A stretch of DNA of 64,000 nucleotides from positions 5,801 through 69,800 of the forward strand of contig MU129081.1 of assembly GCA_014904985.1 (NCBI GenBank), read 5' to 3'. Below the pieces are notes generated by a model. The model made no database searches, was not told the DNA's origin, and was given only the letters and a program-made list of their open reading frames with translations. The position numbers and the translations under genes were made by a program. Below, piece by piece: positions 9,960-21,369 of the stretch (position 1 is the stretch's first letter; each line of letters begins with the position of its first letter). This stretch comes from Hydnum rufescens UP504. Lineage: Eukaryota; Basidiomycota; Agaricomycetes; Cantharellales; Hydnaceae.

Positions 9960-12746
9960 GGAGGTGCGCAGGCCCTCAAAGGATTTGAATGCCTCGCACC
10001 GCTTCGTGTCCCAGCACCTCGTCTCGCTTCGCTGTCAAGTCCCCTCGCTAGATCTCCAGTGCCTAACCCCTCATGCCACCCAGAAGACTCTTCTTACTGT
10101 AAGGAGGACACGCAGCATCCAATCGCCCTCAGGCCCATCCAATAGTTCCTCTCCTAACCAACCATCCAGTTCCACACATCGCGAGCCTCCCGCCACGCCT
10201 CAGCTATCATATCCAGATTACCTCAATGAGAACGCCAGCCCAGGATGGGATGCCGCTCTCGTTATGTCTTCGCTAATCCGTGATATGCCGGCTCTTCCAC
10301 GCGCACTCTCTGGTCCCCTCACTCAAGTTTTCGACGTCGTAGCGGAGGTAATCGACGCAGTTAAAACCATGCGCAACGGAAGAGATGGATGCACACACCT
10401 CATAGTCCGGGTCACAAAGTTTCTTGAGGGCTTCGTGGGCGGGTTGAAGGGGAGCAACATCCCCGATAATACCGCAATAGCTTCAAGTTTATTCATTTGA
10501 AGGGGGTATGCTTCCCAATTTCCTTGCACAATCTCTACAATGAAACATATCTCTTTCGGCGATAGGAACCTGATGGCAATTTGTGCTGACGCAAAGCGAT
10601 GGTCGAGTTTGATTCTTTGGAGAAGCTACATCTAGCGTGATCAAATTATGAGTGCGATATCGAGGCACGAACAGAATCTGACTGATTGTTTGCACACATT
10701 CCAAGTGAGTGTGCATTTAACAGGACCCCTCTCACTTCGAAAAATTGAGCTGATGTGATCATAAAGATCGTCGCACTGGCATCGATAACAGCATCCAACC
10801 CCATGGACAGAGTAGGGACGATGGCGTCTCCAGAGCCATCAGTCTCAGCAAGACCCCTGTTAGCTGCTGAAAATGCTCCGGTGAGTAATCTGGGGTTATC
10901 AACAAGTCAGTGATATTAAATTCAATTTTTAGGCTTTGATTCTGTTGGAAGGAATGCGCAACTTGCTCGAACAGCCAGCGGGTCAGGCAGTGTTTGAGCA
11001 AATCGGCATGGCTGTGCAAGGACGACTGGAGGAGATGGGATTACGGGCGACCTCGACACCACTGGGCTCAAGGTAATTGACGTCCTTGGTTCAGTATAGC
11101 AATAAGAGACTGATGAAGACAAAACAGGCATGCAGGGATGACTGAACTGCGAACTGGCCATGATTGCCATGTTTTATATCTCACGAGCCAGATCTCGGAG
11201 CTTACGGCGGAAGTCCGGGGTGTCTTGCCACATATTTCGGTTGGTACGGATGTCGAAGCCCAGTTTGTGGATTGGGAAAGTCACTGGCAGCCGACTGGGG
11301 ACCCGACGCGTCAATTTCGTGAAACAGTTACGGCGACATTGCAGCTCCTGAACGAGCTGCATGATGTCAGGGAGGTCAAATCGGATTCGTCTGTGCTGGC
11401 GGGAAAGATGAGTGACCTGTCGAGGAATTTGCATGATCTGGGTCTTTGGGGCGAGGCGTTCGAGGTACAGACTATGGCAGTGGTACTATACCGCACTGGA
11501 GGGGAGAAATCATCTCTTGCTGGTGCTCTTGTTAGGCTCTCCGTTTGTCTTTCAAAATTCGGCCGCGATGGAGAAGCGCTCAAGGCAATTCAGGAGGCCT
11601 TGAGCATTTATCGCCTGCTAGCCGCAGATCGACCCGAAGTATTCCGCCCAAAGCTCGCTCATTCTCTTAACACCCACTCCATTCGTCTTTCGAAGTTTGG
11701 CCGTGATGAAGGGGCCCTCAAGGCAGGCCCTCAAGGCAAATGAGGGGCCTTGGGAATTCGTCGCTTGCTAGCCACAGATCGACCCGAAGTATTCCGCCCA
11801 AAGCTCGCTGCTTCTCTTATCAGCTACTCCATTCGTCTTCGAAATTTGGCCGCGATGAAGAGGCCCTGAAGGCAAGTGAGGAGACCTTGAGCATTTGTCG
11901 CTTGCTAGCCGCAGATCGACCGGAAGTATTCCGCCCAGATCTTGCTCATTCTCTTAACAGCCACTCCATTCGTCTTTCGAAGTTTGGCCGTGATGAAGAG
12001 GCCCTCAAGGCAAGTGAGGAGGCCTTGGGAATTCGTCGCTTGCTAGCCGCAGATCGCCCCGAAGTATTCCGCCCAGATCTCGCTTGTTCTCTTAGCAACC
12101 ACTCCAAACATCTTTCGAAATTTGGCCGCGATGAAGCGGCCCTCGAGGCAAACGAGGAGGCCTTGCATATTCGTCGCTTGCTAGCCACAGATCGCCCCAA
12201 AGTATTCCCTCCACATCTCGCTGATTCTCTTCACAACCACTCCAATCATCTTTCGAAATTTGGCCGCGATGAAGAGGCCCTGAAGGCAAGTGAGGAGGCC
12301 TTGAGCATTCGTCGCTTGCTAGCCGCAGATCGCCCCGAAGTATTCCGCCCAGATCTCGCTGATTCTCTTCACAACCACTCCATTCGTCTTTCGACGTTTG
12401 CCGCGATGAAGAGGCCCTCAAGGCAACTGAAGAGGCCTTGAGCGTTCGTCGCTTGCTAGCCGCAGATCGTCCCAAAGTATTCCGCCCAGATCTCGCTCGT
12501 TCTCTTAGCAACTACTCCGATCATCTTTCGACATTTGGCCGCAATGAAGAGGCCCTCAAGGCAAATGAGGAGGCCTTGCGTATTCGTCGCTTGCTAGCCG
12601 CAGATCGCCCCAAAGTATTCCTCCCAGATCTCGCTGATTCTCTTCACAACCACTCCGACTATCTCTCAAAATTTGGCCGCCATGAAGAGGCTCTCAACGC
12701 AAAGCAGGAAGCCTTGAGCATTCGTCGCTCACTAATCAATGATTGA
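9960..12746 (+). pseudogene. TPR-array protein, copy 2 (several frameshifts)
   Basis: The 5' exon is the best preserved of the copies. It has a Ser/Pro/Thr-rich leader and then a helical domain containing PQLSYPDYLNE, GWDAALVMSSLIRDMPALP, QVFDVVAEVIDAVKTMRNG, VRVTKFLEGFVGGLKG and NIPDNTAIASSLFI. Later exons give LTDCLHTFQ, then GQAVFEQIGMAVQGRLEEM, then from 11138 LRTGHDCHVLYLTSQISEL and about nine TPR units. The frame breaks at about 11720 (a short CCTCAAGGCA duplication), about 11838 (missing T) and about 12402 (missing G). An in-frame TAG also sits in the exon near 10635, where copy 1 has CAG. Array indels and homopolymer errors elsewhere in the window make it unclear which breaks are real. 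Confidence 0.6.
11570..12745 (+). repeat. 138-bp TPR repeat array (copy 2)
   Basis: About nine units with the same 138-bp period as copy 1, with single-base losses at about 11838 and 12402. It is shorter than the copy 1 array, showing that repeat number changes between paralogues. Confidence 0.85.
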
Positions 12747-14017
12747 CCCGTACTCCACCCGAATCTTGCTCATTCTCTTAACAACCTTTCCATTCATCTT
12801 TCGACATTTCACCGCCATCACTTATTGCCGACTAGCTGCGTATTGACCTGCTGCGAGGGCTGCTATCTTGTCAGCATCTGCGTTAACGTTAAATCCACGA
12901 CACGCCTTCAGTTCGAGTCTAAGCCCGCGCTCAAAGAGCTGCCATTCGAGGGCTGGCAGTCGGGGTTTCTGATACCGTATGTCTGAATTGTCTATCGCTT
13001 CTTCTTCTTTATTGTCCAGGCGCCCGTGCAATGACTCACCCGCCCCTGATCGCACTCATCGACCTCCTTCTCTTTGGCTTTGAAATCCGCCGGGGCACCA
13101 TACCGCTCACAGTACGCGGTACATATGGGCTTGTAAGACCCATTGAAGTTTCCTCATCTGTCAATTGGAGTGGGGAGAGATGCACTCAGAACATGTTTGG
13201 AAGTGGATGTAGTCTAGGGGTTCTTCGAGTGGTGGATTGAGACTGTCAACACTAATTTGTAGACGAAGGGTTCATTTGTACAACATGCTTGAATGGACAA
13301 TACCACTATTTTCTAGACGCCACTACTTTGGTGGTGACACGGTATCCGGGGCCCCATAAAACCCAACACGACTTCCGGGTATTTGTATTGTATCAAGTCG
13401 TGCTAGGTAAATATCCCACCGCCCGAAATCAGTCGATCGAGACGACGAAGAAAACAGCACCAAGCTCCTCAAAACCTCCTGTGTTGTGCTATTTCTCAAT
13501 CTCCGATGGATCAGAATGCAGGGGCCTGCGTTCTGTGCTGGTTACTCGCCCATGTTTTTTTTTTGGCCTCAAGTCAGTTTCAGAATCAGCGGGTCGGGAT
13601 ACCGCCTACCTTACTGGAGGGGCTAGCACGCTCTCGACTCTCGCCTTGCGATCAAAAAGACCAGAGATGAACAAGGGATGGTTTGAGAAGATTTGATTCC
13701 AAATCCATTGGGTTATACATTCTCCGATTCAGCGACGAACACGTAGGAAAGATAACCACCTATAGCTAGAAATAAAAACCGACCGTAGAACAAACCTCGT
13801 TTCAAGGACTCTGTTGTAGATGTAGCTCGGACTTCAGTGTTCAGTTGTGACAAAAAGTGGATATTGGCAAAGGGAACTAGAATAGGGGGGGTAATTCTTA
13901 CCCCGGTGTAAGCTAGAATCATCAGCGCAAGCCATTAGAAACGGTCCATTGTTCGTTCGCTGTCTGGAGGCCATATATATTCCCGTGTCATCCCCACTGC
14001 CTACTCTCCTTGCCTCA
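12747..14017. other. Duplicated post-TPR block (copy 2)
   Basis: Equivalent to 3459-5090. Directly after the TGA at 12744-12746 the same frame continues with LHPNLAHSLNNLSIHLS and a cysteine-containing tail to about 12960, which looks like decayed TPR coding. The remainder to 14 kb shows no credible gene on either strand. Confidence 0.55.
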
Positions 14018-14765
14018 TCAAACGACGATGGGAGGAGAGGCACTGGCGGCACCCCGCTTCTTTGCCACGCCGGGGGTGTTATATGAATTGCATGTCAGTA
14101 CAGGACAACATCTCCCACTGGCAAAAGCATAGTACGACATAGACCCTGATTCGGAAGGCGAATGGTCATCTGTAAGGCGGGCCTGTGATGACGTACGCGA
14201 GATCGCTGCCCCCACTCATGAGTCTGCAGAGCGTGCCTAGTGTCGACTATCTCTTCGGTTTACAGAAGAGACTCCCCATATCCAGTATGGTCAGCAAAAC
14301 TGGTAGGCATGAGTGGCTGGGGCAAAACAATCTCGAGTGTATTCCGTATGTGAGGGAGATGGGGGGCACCTCTGGGCCGCGCGCCACTCTCACGAGATGG
14401 AGAGGGATTGCCGGATAAAGAATGTATCGAAGGACGCAAAGAGGTATATGAAATTTCGTACAGATGCGTGATGCAAACGAGAAGGCCGAAGAGTGGGAGA
14501 GGGAGACTGGGATGAAGGAGGATGGGGTGACGAAGACGAATGAGGCGAGGGTGATAATAGGGGATAGGGTGACGATGAAGCCGAATACGCTGGGGAATCC
14601 TTCGGGTCTGCAGTTCCTTCGGTCGCGAGGGGCGTCGGAGTCTGCGTCCGTTCATCTGCTACTAGGGGAGTCCGACAGTGAAGGGGACGAGGAAGAAGCA
14701 TGACTTGTGACAGGGGCAGAAAACCTCACGTCCTCATATTGACAAGTGCAAGAGGTAGGAGTCTT
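14018..14765 (-). pseudogene. 5'-truncated membrane-protein gene fragment (copy 2)
   Basis: Second copy of the piece at 5096-5745, matching the Ser/Pro-rich tail of the gene at 34.3-35.7 kb (peptides ADERTQTPT, TADPKDSPAYSASSSPYP, RPRGAPHLPHIRNTLEIV). It lacks the membrane span and ectodomain. The similarity breakpoint near 14765 corresponds to that near 5745 in copy 1, so the truncation happened before the two units separated. Confidence 0.7.
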
Positions 14766-15281
14766 CTGAACATAAAAGCGCATATCTCACCAAGTTACGG
14801 GCTTTATACCACGTCGAAGCTCATCGACTCCGTACTTGATGTTGGCGAAAGCATGGGAGACCATTCGTGAAGTTGAGAAATAATTCGGCGGGGAGTAGCG
14901 GTGCTTGGCGTGTGCGATATAATATACCCGAGATATGAATAATGTTAAGGGACTAGGTTGACGACCACCGGGTGCACGAATCCAGTGAATAACCAGGAAA
15001 TAGGGTATATGTGATACCTGAAGGATTTTGAGGGTTCTGAGCTTGAAATCAAGCAGGAGAGGGATCGTGCGGCTGGTAATCTCCCGGGCCCGAGTCGATG
15101 ACGAAAAGCACGAGGAGCGGATACGGTTCGCATGCTTCACGGGCTCAACTAACAAGGATTGGGTCTTCCTCTAGCAATCAGAGTTCGCGGACTGACCACG
15201 CACATCATCCATTCTCACCCAATACACCACAGATTCACCAGGCTAAGATGTGGCAGAATGCTCCCACCTCTCCAAAAGTTA

Positions 15282-17734
15282 CCGGTAGGTTGGATTTGCG
15301 TGGGCTACTGCAGCTACCTTATGTGTTGGTATTCCAGGAAATTCTTCGATGGACGCCACGAGCCATGACAGATGAGTGAGGCCAAGGACTTTCTGGATTG
15401 TATCGAGCGATGACAGCAATGTTTGTAATTGCACAGCCACATAAAGACAGATTTTTGAAAAGTATTTCGCTACCCCTTGGGGATCATGTACAAATGCACC
15501 AATGCAGGCGTCAGGCCGAATGACAACGACCGAGGGCAACGACTTCCGGACTTGGGTTGGCATCGACGCCATATGCCCTCAGTATCGACGAGCACCCGAT
15601 TCATACCCCCAACCACTCTCCCCGACCTCGCACCAGATGCATTCTCGGTGATTACCATCTTTATTATGTTTTCCAAGCGCGTGCAAGATTCCTGAGTTGA
15701 AGTGGGCTCGGAGTTGACTTTCTGGGAGCTTGAATACCAACGTAGTATGCGCAAAAGGCGTCATGGGGAGTGTCATTATCACTATTAGCTCAGCGGCAAT
15801 GGGGACGAATACGAGATTGGGGGCATCCGGAGCGTGATCGCCCGCTTGTATTGGCTCGTCATTCCCATACGGCGTGTACACCTTGTTTCCCATGTTGACG
15901 TTCTTGGTATCGACACGCTGGTCGAAGACGATTTCGCTCCATGGGTAATTCGCCCCCAGTTGCTTGAATGTATGTTCGCGCACGGAACCCGGATTGACGC
16001 TCTGGGATGTGGCTGGGTCTCTGTCGGACTTGGATTGAGTGTGTAGGTTGGTTGTCAACTTGAGAATCTCCTTGATTGGATGCATGCGCTCTATTTCGCA
16101 TGTCGAGAGGAGTGAACGGGGTGACAATATTTTAACGACAAGGGAAAGCTTCCACGCCCAATTGACCTGCACAGTACATTGTGATTCCTGCACACGGCCC
16201 TACCATGGGGGAAATAGAACTTCCGGCATCTTGAACAGATGAATTCAGACCCTGGCCACTCATCGGGAAATGAACATGGGCCCCGTCTAGTGCACGTTGA
16301 GGCAGGGTGAGATACTGCGGCACATACTTGGATTATACTAACACGCACCTCCAGCAATGGACACACCACCGATGTTAAGCTTGTCAGCGCATCGAATATT
16401 CGGTCTACAATAGACTGGAACATCAACAAGCGGCATCTCACTCGTAGTAGGAGAGAATGCACCTGAAGCACGACGCCCATTTACGTTTGGTCAATACCAC
16501 AGAATCATCCTTCATGATCTTACTCGGATAACGCCTTGAAAGCGTCAAAACCCCCATCGACGACCTTTTGTATTTCCTCCGGAGTCCTGTTACCCACCAC
16601 TGAGAAGTGAAGCGCTGGACCCAAATGCAGAGCCATCACTCTGACCGATACAATGAAGGTCAATGCCATCAGTCATGAACATCCGAAATTATCGTGAAAA
16701 ATGGGAAGCCGTACAATCCAGTGGTGGTACTTCCATCCGCGGCCCAATACTTTCGTGAGGAAAACAGAGCATTAAAAGCGACCGATCGACGGTGTATGTA
16801 TAAGCAGAAACCTCACCTCGTGATCAAGACCCTCCATCTCTACATGAGCGACAAGGAAAGCTTGCTCTCCAGGGTTTCTCCCCGAAGTTGATCCCGAGGT
16901 GTTTTCGAGTAATCCCTTTGTTTGAGTGACGCATTAATTGAAGATATCTCATGAGATGAAGAGAGGAGAAAAATAACCTCACGCTCCGCCAGCGCCAATC
17001 ACCCAGTCCACTTCCATGGTTTCATTCTCGGAAGAACCACTTTTGTCGCGTATTAGGGGATTTGCAGTAACCTTGTGAGCGTCTTGCGTAAAGTCGACGA
17101 GCTGCGTCCCTAGTTCGACTATGACGCCCAACTGACTTAGGTGGGAACGTAAGATTGCCCCTGTATTGGATTGACCGAGTATCCCGGGATTGGGCTGGGG
17201 CGATGAAGAGAAAGCGAGAAGAAAGAACAGCCATACCAAGCCATAAAACAAGTTGGCACGAACGTAGGGAACTGCTGGAGTCACGGGCTCCTTTACACCA
17301 AAGTCCCACGTCCTAATGACAGGTTTTCCGTCACACGCTCTCATTTGAGAGGGTTCAATACAATTATCGAATATGTCTGTGACCTGGCCGAAAATCTTGA
17401 ATGCTCGAGAATCCTGGGCTGCAGTAGAGCATCGATTAGGAGGTCAAGATCAGGCAGTCAGGGAGGTCCATCGCGCTTACTTGGATTCCATTGCCGCGGA
17501 CACCGATCTGATAATCCAGAGCCTTGTCTCTGAGGCGAACAGCGATCCCATTCTTGCGCAGAACAAGGGCAGCGGTGGGACCACCTGGATCAACCGCATC
17601 AGTGACAAATCAGCGTAGATTGGGCATTGGGGGGGGACGTGCATGGCCCAGCTCCAACCTATATGAGAATCAGAATTACACGTCGGGTTTTTTCTAGTCG
17701 GACGACCTACAATGAGTACTTGGGGTGATGACAT
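15282..17734 (-). CDS. FAD-dependent phenol-hydroxylase-like monooxygenase (copy 2)
   Basis: Starts at 17734 with MSSPQVLI. A GTAGGT donor is followed by an exon giving VGAGP, then by GGPTAALVLRKNGIAVRL and GVRGNGIQ. Other recognisable blocks are SNTGAILRSHLSQLGV and VDFTQDAH, VDWVIGAGGA near 16985 (the family has GADGA here, so Asp is replaced by Gly), VHFPMSGQGLNSSVQDA near 16250 (flavin ribityl/pyrophosphate site), LLSTCEIERMHPIKEILK, QLGANYPWSEIVFDQRVD, GNDEPIQAGDHAPDAPNL near 15830, and a thioredoxin-like C-terminus (VDTEG, KSLPSVVVIRPDA). At least seven exons are needed. It is more complete than copy 1, but the lost Asp and doubtful splice joins leave activity open. Confidence 0.65.
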
Positions 17735-17764
17735 GTGTGGATGGAGACGTTGAAGGACACGCAT

Positions 17765-18239
17765 GTTACGATATTCCTCCTTATATAGAAGAATAAGGCT
17801 GTGCGGTGTGCGGGTCGAGGAGTTGGTGTCGGGCCGACACCCTGTAACAATTATGTAAAAGTCCTACAGTGCCGCAGGGTCTGACAAGACCACGTAAGCT
17901 TATCCCAGAGTTCAGCCACACTTCAAGGGCCCTTGTACAACTGATTCACAAGATCGGCTATCGAATGCTGGGCTGGACGATCCGCCATGGATCCAGAAAT
18001 GACATTTGGATATGCACGGCCGCGAGAGTGGACAAGAACTGGCCAAAGTATGCAAGGAACAGAGATATAATTAGAGCCGCATGCGTCATTCTTGTATAAG
18101 AGTCCTAGGTCCCCGACTGTTATGTTTACATAAGAGATGTTTCCGCTCTCGTGTCTCACGCAGGAGGCTCAGGCTGAAAGGCGCGAAATCTACGCCAGAT
18201 GAGGTACACGAGTAGCAGAAGACTGAGCCCGAGAGCTCG
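17765..18239. other. No gene recognised between monooxygenase and TPR stub (copy 2)
   Basis: Matches 8430-8894 in copy 1. A short - strand frame (17923-18159; copy 1 8574-8900) shares peptides such as IPCILxPVL and YPNVISGSxADR between copies, which is mild evidence of former coding. I recognise no family. Confidence 0.4.
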
Positions 18240-18445
18240 AACGCGAGTTCTCGACCTTTCCATAAATTATCCGGTCGCCGTGAGGAGGTACTGAAGGTAA
18301 ATGACGAACATTTACCGCATCCTGGAAGCAGACCGAAATATTATGTTTAGGTCGCATTCACTCTCGTGTCAACATCGCCACCCGTCCTTTAAGATTGGGC
18401 CACCATGAGAAAGCGATTGAGACAAATCCAGAGGGCGTGAATATC
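18240..18445 (+). pseudogene. Decayed TPR-repeat stub (copy 2)
   Basis: Same relic as 8895-9120: CTGAAGGTAAATGACGAACA and GAAGCAGACCGAAATATTAT echo the TPR unit, with stops in all frames. Its presence in both units means the decay predates the duplication. Confidence 0.6.
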
Positions 18446-19339
18446 TACAGTAATGTCCACTGATCGAGTGACTGGGGAGAAGAGTACTCCATAGGCATGA
18501 TAATTCTGGGAAATAGTGGCGAGAGTGGCGAGGTCAGAGACGAACCAGACACTCTACACGGATTCGAGAGTAACGAGAGACGGAATTGTATGCATAATAC
18601 ATCTAGGAGACCTCCTTTAAGCCAGGGAATAAAGTCCGAGTCAAGGATTCCAGCCTCAAGCCAATATAACGGCAGTACGGAGATGCGAGGGTATCTACAA
18701 CACACCCCCTGAGGCACCGAAAAGAGCAAGTGAATATGATATAAGTTGACTGTGATCTGGGTGGTTCATCGACCAGTCAAAGACTGTAATTTATGAAAAA
18801 CACGGATAAGAACGCCCGCAATGGAGCGCCATGACGATTGGGATCAGTGCTCATCCGAATTAACCTTAGGGAACCAGCAGTCGGTTGGCACCATCTGAAG
18901 CAGCTTTGGGCAAGGAAACAAAGCTCGAGACTTTCCACCAGGGCAGTCGCAGAGGCATAGACAGACTGAGTGTGCGCTGCCATGTGGCAAGGCCACTCTC
19001 TCGGCCGGCAATAGTGGAATAAGGAAACTCGAGCAACTAGATGGAACGTCCGAGACGACAATTCGACAAGTAGGGAAGGTAAATAAGGGGAAAAGCATCC
19101 GTCAAAATGAAATACTCCGATTACGGAACTGATCTTATGAAACGACCTTCAACGACCTGTGCTAAGCGCTCGGGGGGAGCATCTGGCAGTCACAGCTTCA
19201 ATAGGGAAAACTTCATCCATGGACTTGGCGATGGCTAAATCACCTAACGTATCGAGGACAATGCGTCTATGACTTCGTCTGGGTACCAGTAATTACTTGG
19301 AGCTGCGCAGGGCCTCAAAGGATTTGAATAAATCCTCAA
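18446..19339. other. No gene recognised; spacer before TPR copy 3
   Basis: Matches 9121-9918. The short frames at 18497-18712 (+) and 18445-18729 (-) match those of copy 1 but look like no known protein. Likely the 5' region of the third TPR gene. Confidence 0.45.
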
Positions 19340-20340
19340 TGGGTAGACGACGATCCATCTGACTTGCCTCGCACCGCCTCGCATCGCCTCGCAGCGCCTC
19401 GCCTCGCCTCGCCTCGCTTTCAAGCTCCCTCCCTAGATCCCCAGTACCCAACGCCTCATGCCGTCCAGAGGGCTCTTCTCGAGGAGAACACCCAGCGTCC
19501 AATCGCCTTCAGCCCCGTCCAATCATTCCTCTTCCAACCGTCGTAGTAACCGACCATCCACTTCCGCACATCGCGAGCCTCCCGCCACGCCTCAGTTATC
19601 ATATCCAGATTACCTCAATGAGAGCGCCGGCCCAGGATGGGATGCCGCTCTCGTTATGTCTTCCATAATCCGTGATATACCAGCTCTTCCACGCACACTC
19701 TCTGGCCGCTCGCCCAAGTTTTCGATGTTGTAGCAGAGGTAATCGAGGAGGTTAAAACCATGCGCAATGGAAGAGATGGATGCACACAGCTTATCGTTCG
19801 GGTGACAAAGTTTCTTGAGAGCTTCGTGGGCGGTTGAAGGGGAACAACACCCTCGATAATCACGGCAATAGCTTCAAGTTTATTTTTTTTAAGGGGTATG
19901 TTTCCCAATTTCCTTGGACAATCCTCTAGAGTGAAATATACTTTTTTTGGCTCTAGGAACCTGATGGCAATTCGTGCTGACGCAAAGCGATGGTCGAGTT
20001 TGAATGTTTGGAGAAGTTCATCCAGCGTGATCAGATTTGACTGCGAATATCGAGGCATGAAGTCAATCTCACAGATTGTTTGCACACGTTCCAAGTGAGT
20101 GTGCACTTAACAGGACTGTTACTTCGAAAAAATGACGCTGATGTGATGATAAAGATCGTCACACTGGCATCGATAACAGCATCCAACCCCGGGAACAGAG
20201 TAGGGATCATCGCGTCTCCCGGCCATCGGCCTCAGCAAGACCCCGTTAGCTCTGAAATGCGCCTGTGAGTAATCTGGGGCGATCGACAGTTCGTGATATT
20301 AAATTCAATTTTTAGGCTTCGGTTCTGCTGGAGGCGCGCA
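19340..20340 (+). CDS. TPR-array protein, copy 3: 5' exons only
   Basis: Encodes the same N-terminal part as copy 2: Ser/Pro leader, REPPATPQLSYPDYLNE, GWDAALVMSSIIRDIPALP, then after an apparent one-base loss near 19706 QVFDVVAEVIEEVKTMRNG and VTKFLESFVGG. Next come the exons GSRNLMAIRADAKRWSS and the intron pair before the GLG-type exon. At about 20340 the clean sequence gives way to the error-filled stretch. The natural continuation of this gene is probably the clean array that resumes at 31180. Confidence 0.6.
19364..19420 (+). repeat. CGCCTCG-type minisatellite
   Basis: The leader of TPR copy 3 holds an expanded run of 5-9 bp units built on CGCCTCG and CGCCT (last four units perfect). 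Copies 1 and 2 have only one or two units here. Slippage expansion in the 5' region. Confidence 0.75.
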
Positions 20341-21369
20341 ATTTCTTTGAACTTTCGGCGGGGTCAGGTGCAGTTGGGTTTTGGGAAAAGCCAAAAATTG
20401 GGTGGGGGTTTTGCAAGGAACCGAAAACCCTTTAGGAATGAGTGGGGGGGTTAACGGGCCGAACCCTTCGGAAACCACAAGGGTCCAAAGGTTAAATTCC
20501 CTAAAACGGGTTCCACTTGGGGTTCAAAATTTAAAATAGCCGGATTTTAAGGACTTGAAAAACGGGATGAAAAACCGGAAAAAAACCAAGGTCGGGGGGA
20601 ATCTGGAACTGCGGGAAAAAAACTTGGCATGACCCGGTCCAATGGTTCCCATTATTCCCCCCAAGCCAGAAAAAAATTCTTGGGAAGCCCTTTACCGGGT
20701 GGGTTTTTCCCTGGTGGGTTCCTTTGCCCCCAAACGGGGTAATTCCGGGTTTGCCTTACGGATGTCGGAAGCGGCGGGGTTTGGTGGGAAGAAGGAAACC
20801 CCCAGCCACCGAACTGGGGGACCCCGAAACCCAGGCCAAACCCCCCCCCTCCGTGGAAAACAGTTAACCGGGCAAACATTGGAAACCCCTCCCCTGAAAA
20901 TGGAAAAAGTTGGCCATGATGTCCAAGGGGGACCCTCCCAAAATTGGGGAAAATTTCCAAAAAAACCCTATGCTGGGCGGGGGAAAAAAAAAAAGAATTT
21001 GGAAAAAAATTGACTATTCCAGTTAAATGAAAAAATCTTTTGGGTCCTTTTTTGGGGCGAGCGTTTTGGAGGTAAACAAGGAAAACTAACCCGGGGGCAG
21101 GTTTGGGGGTATTAAAAACCGCGGGCCCTGGGGGGGAAAAGAAAGTTCCCCAAACATCCCTTGCTGGTCCTCCTGGTTTAAGCCCTCTCCTTAAAAAAAT
21201 CCTTTTTTCGGGAAAAATTGGGCCCCGTTTGGAAAAAAAAAAAAAAATTGAAGAAAAGGCCCGCCTCAAAAGAGGCAAGTTTTTGGGAAGGGACTTGGGA
21301 AAAAGCCCCCCCATCCCGTTTCCGCCCCCTTCCGCCCCTTAAGCAACAGATCAAAAAAGCCCCCGAAGG

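Larger units (their letters stand above)
1..19300. repeat. Two tandem ~9.4-10 kb segmental duplication units
   Basis: Matching landmarks recur in the same order. The TPR-gene 5' exon lies near 280, 10250 and 19640, giving periods of about 9.96 and 9.39 kb. The TPR arrays lie at 1.6-3.4 and 11.5-12.7 kb, the post-TPR blocks at 3.5-4.8 and 12.8-13.8 kb, the truncated membrane-gene pieces at 5.1-5.75 and 14.0-14.77 kb, the FAD monooxygenases at 6.6-8.4 and 15.3-17.7 kb, and the decayed TPR stubs at 8.9-9.1 and 18.2-18.4 kb. The copies differ by many substitutions and indels, so the duplication is not very recent. A third, partial copy starts at about 19.3 kb and lacks the FAD block. Confidence 0.85.
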
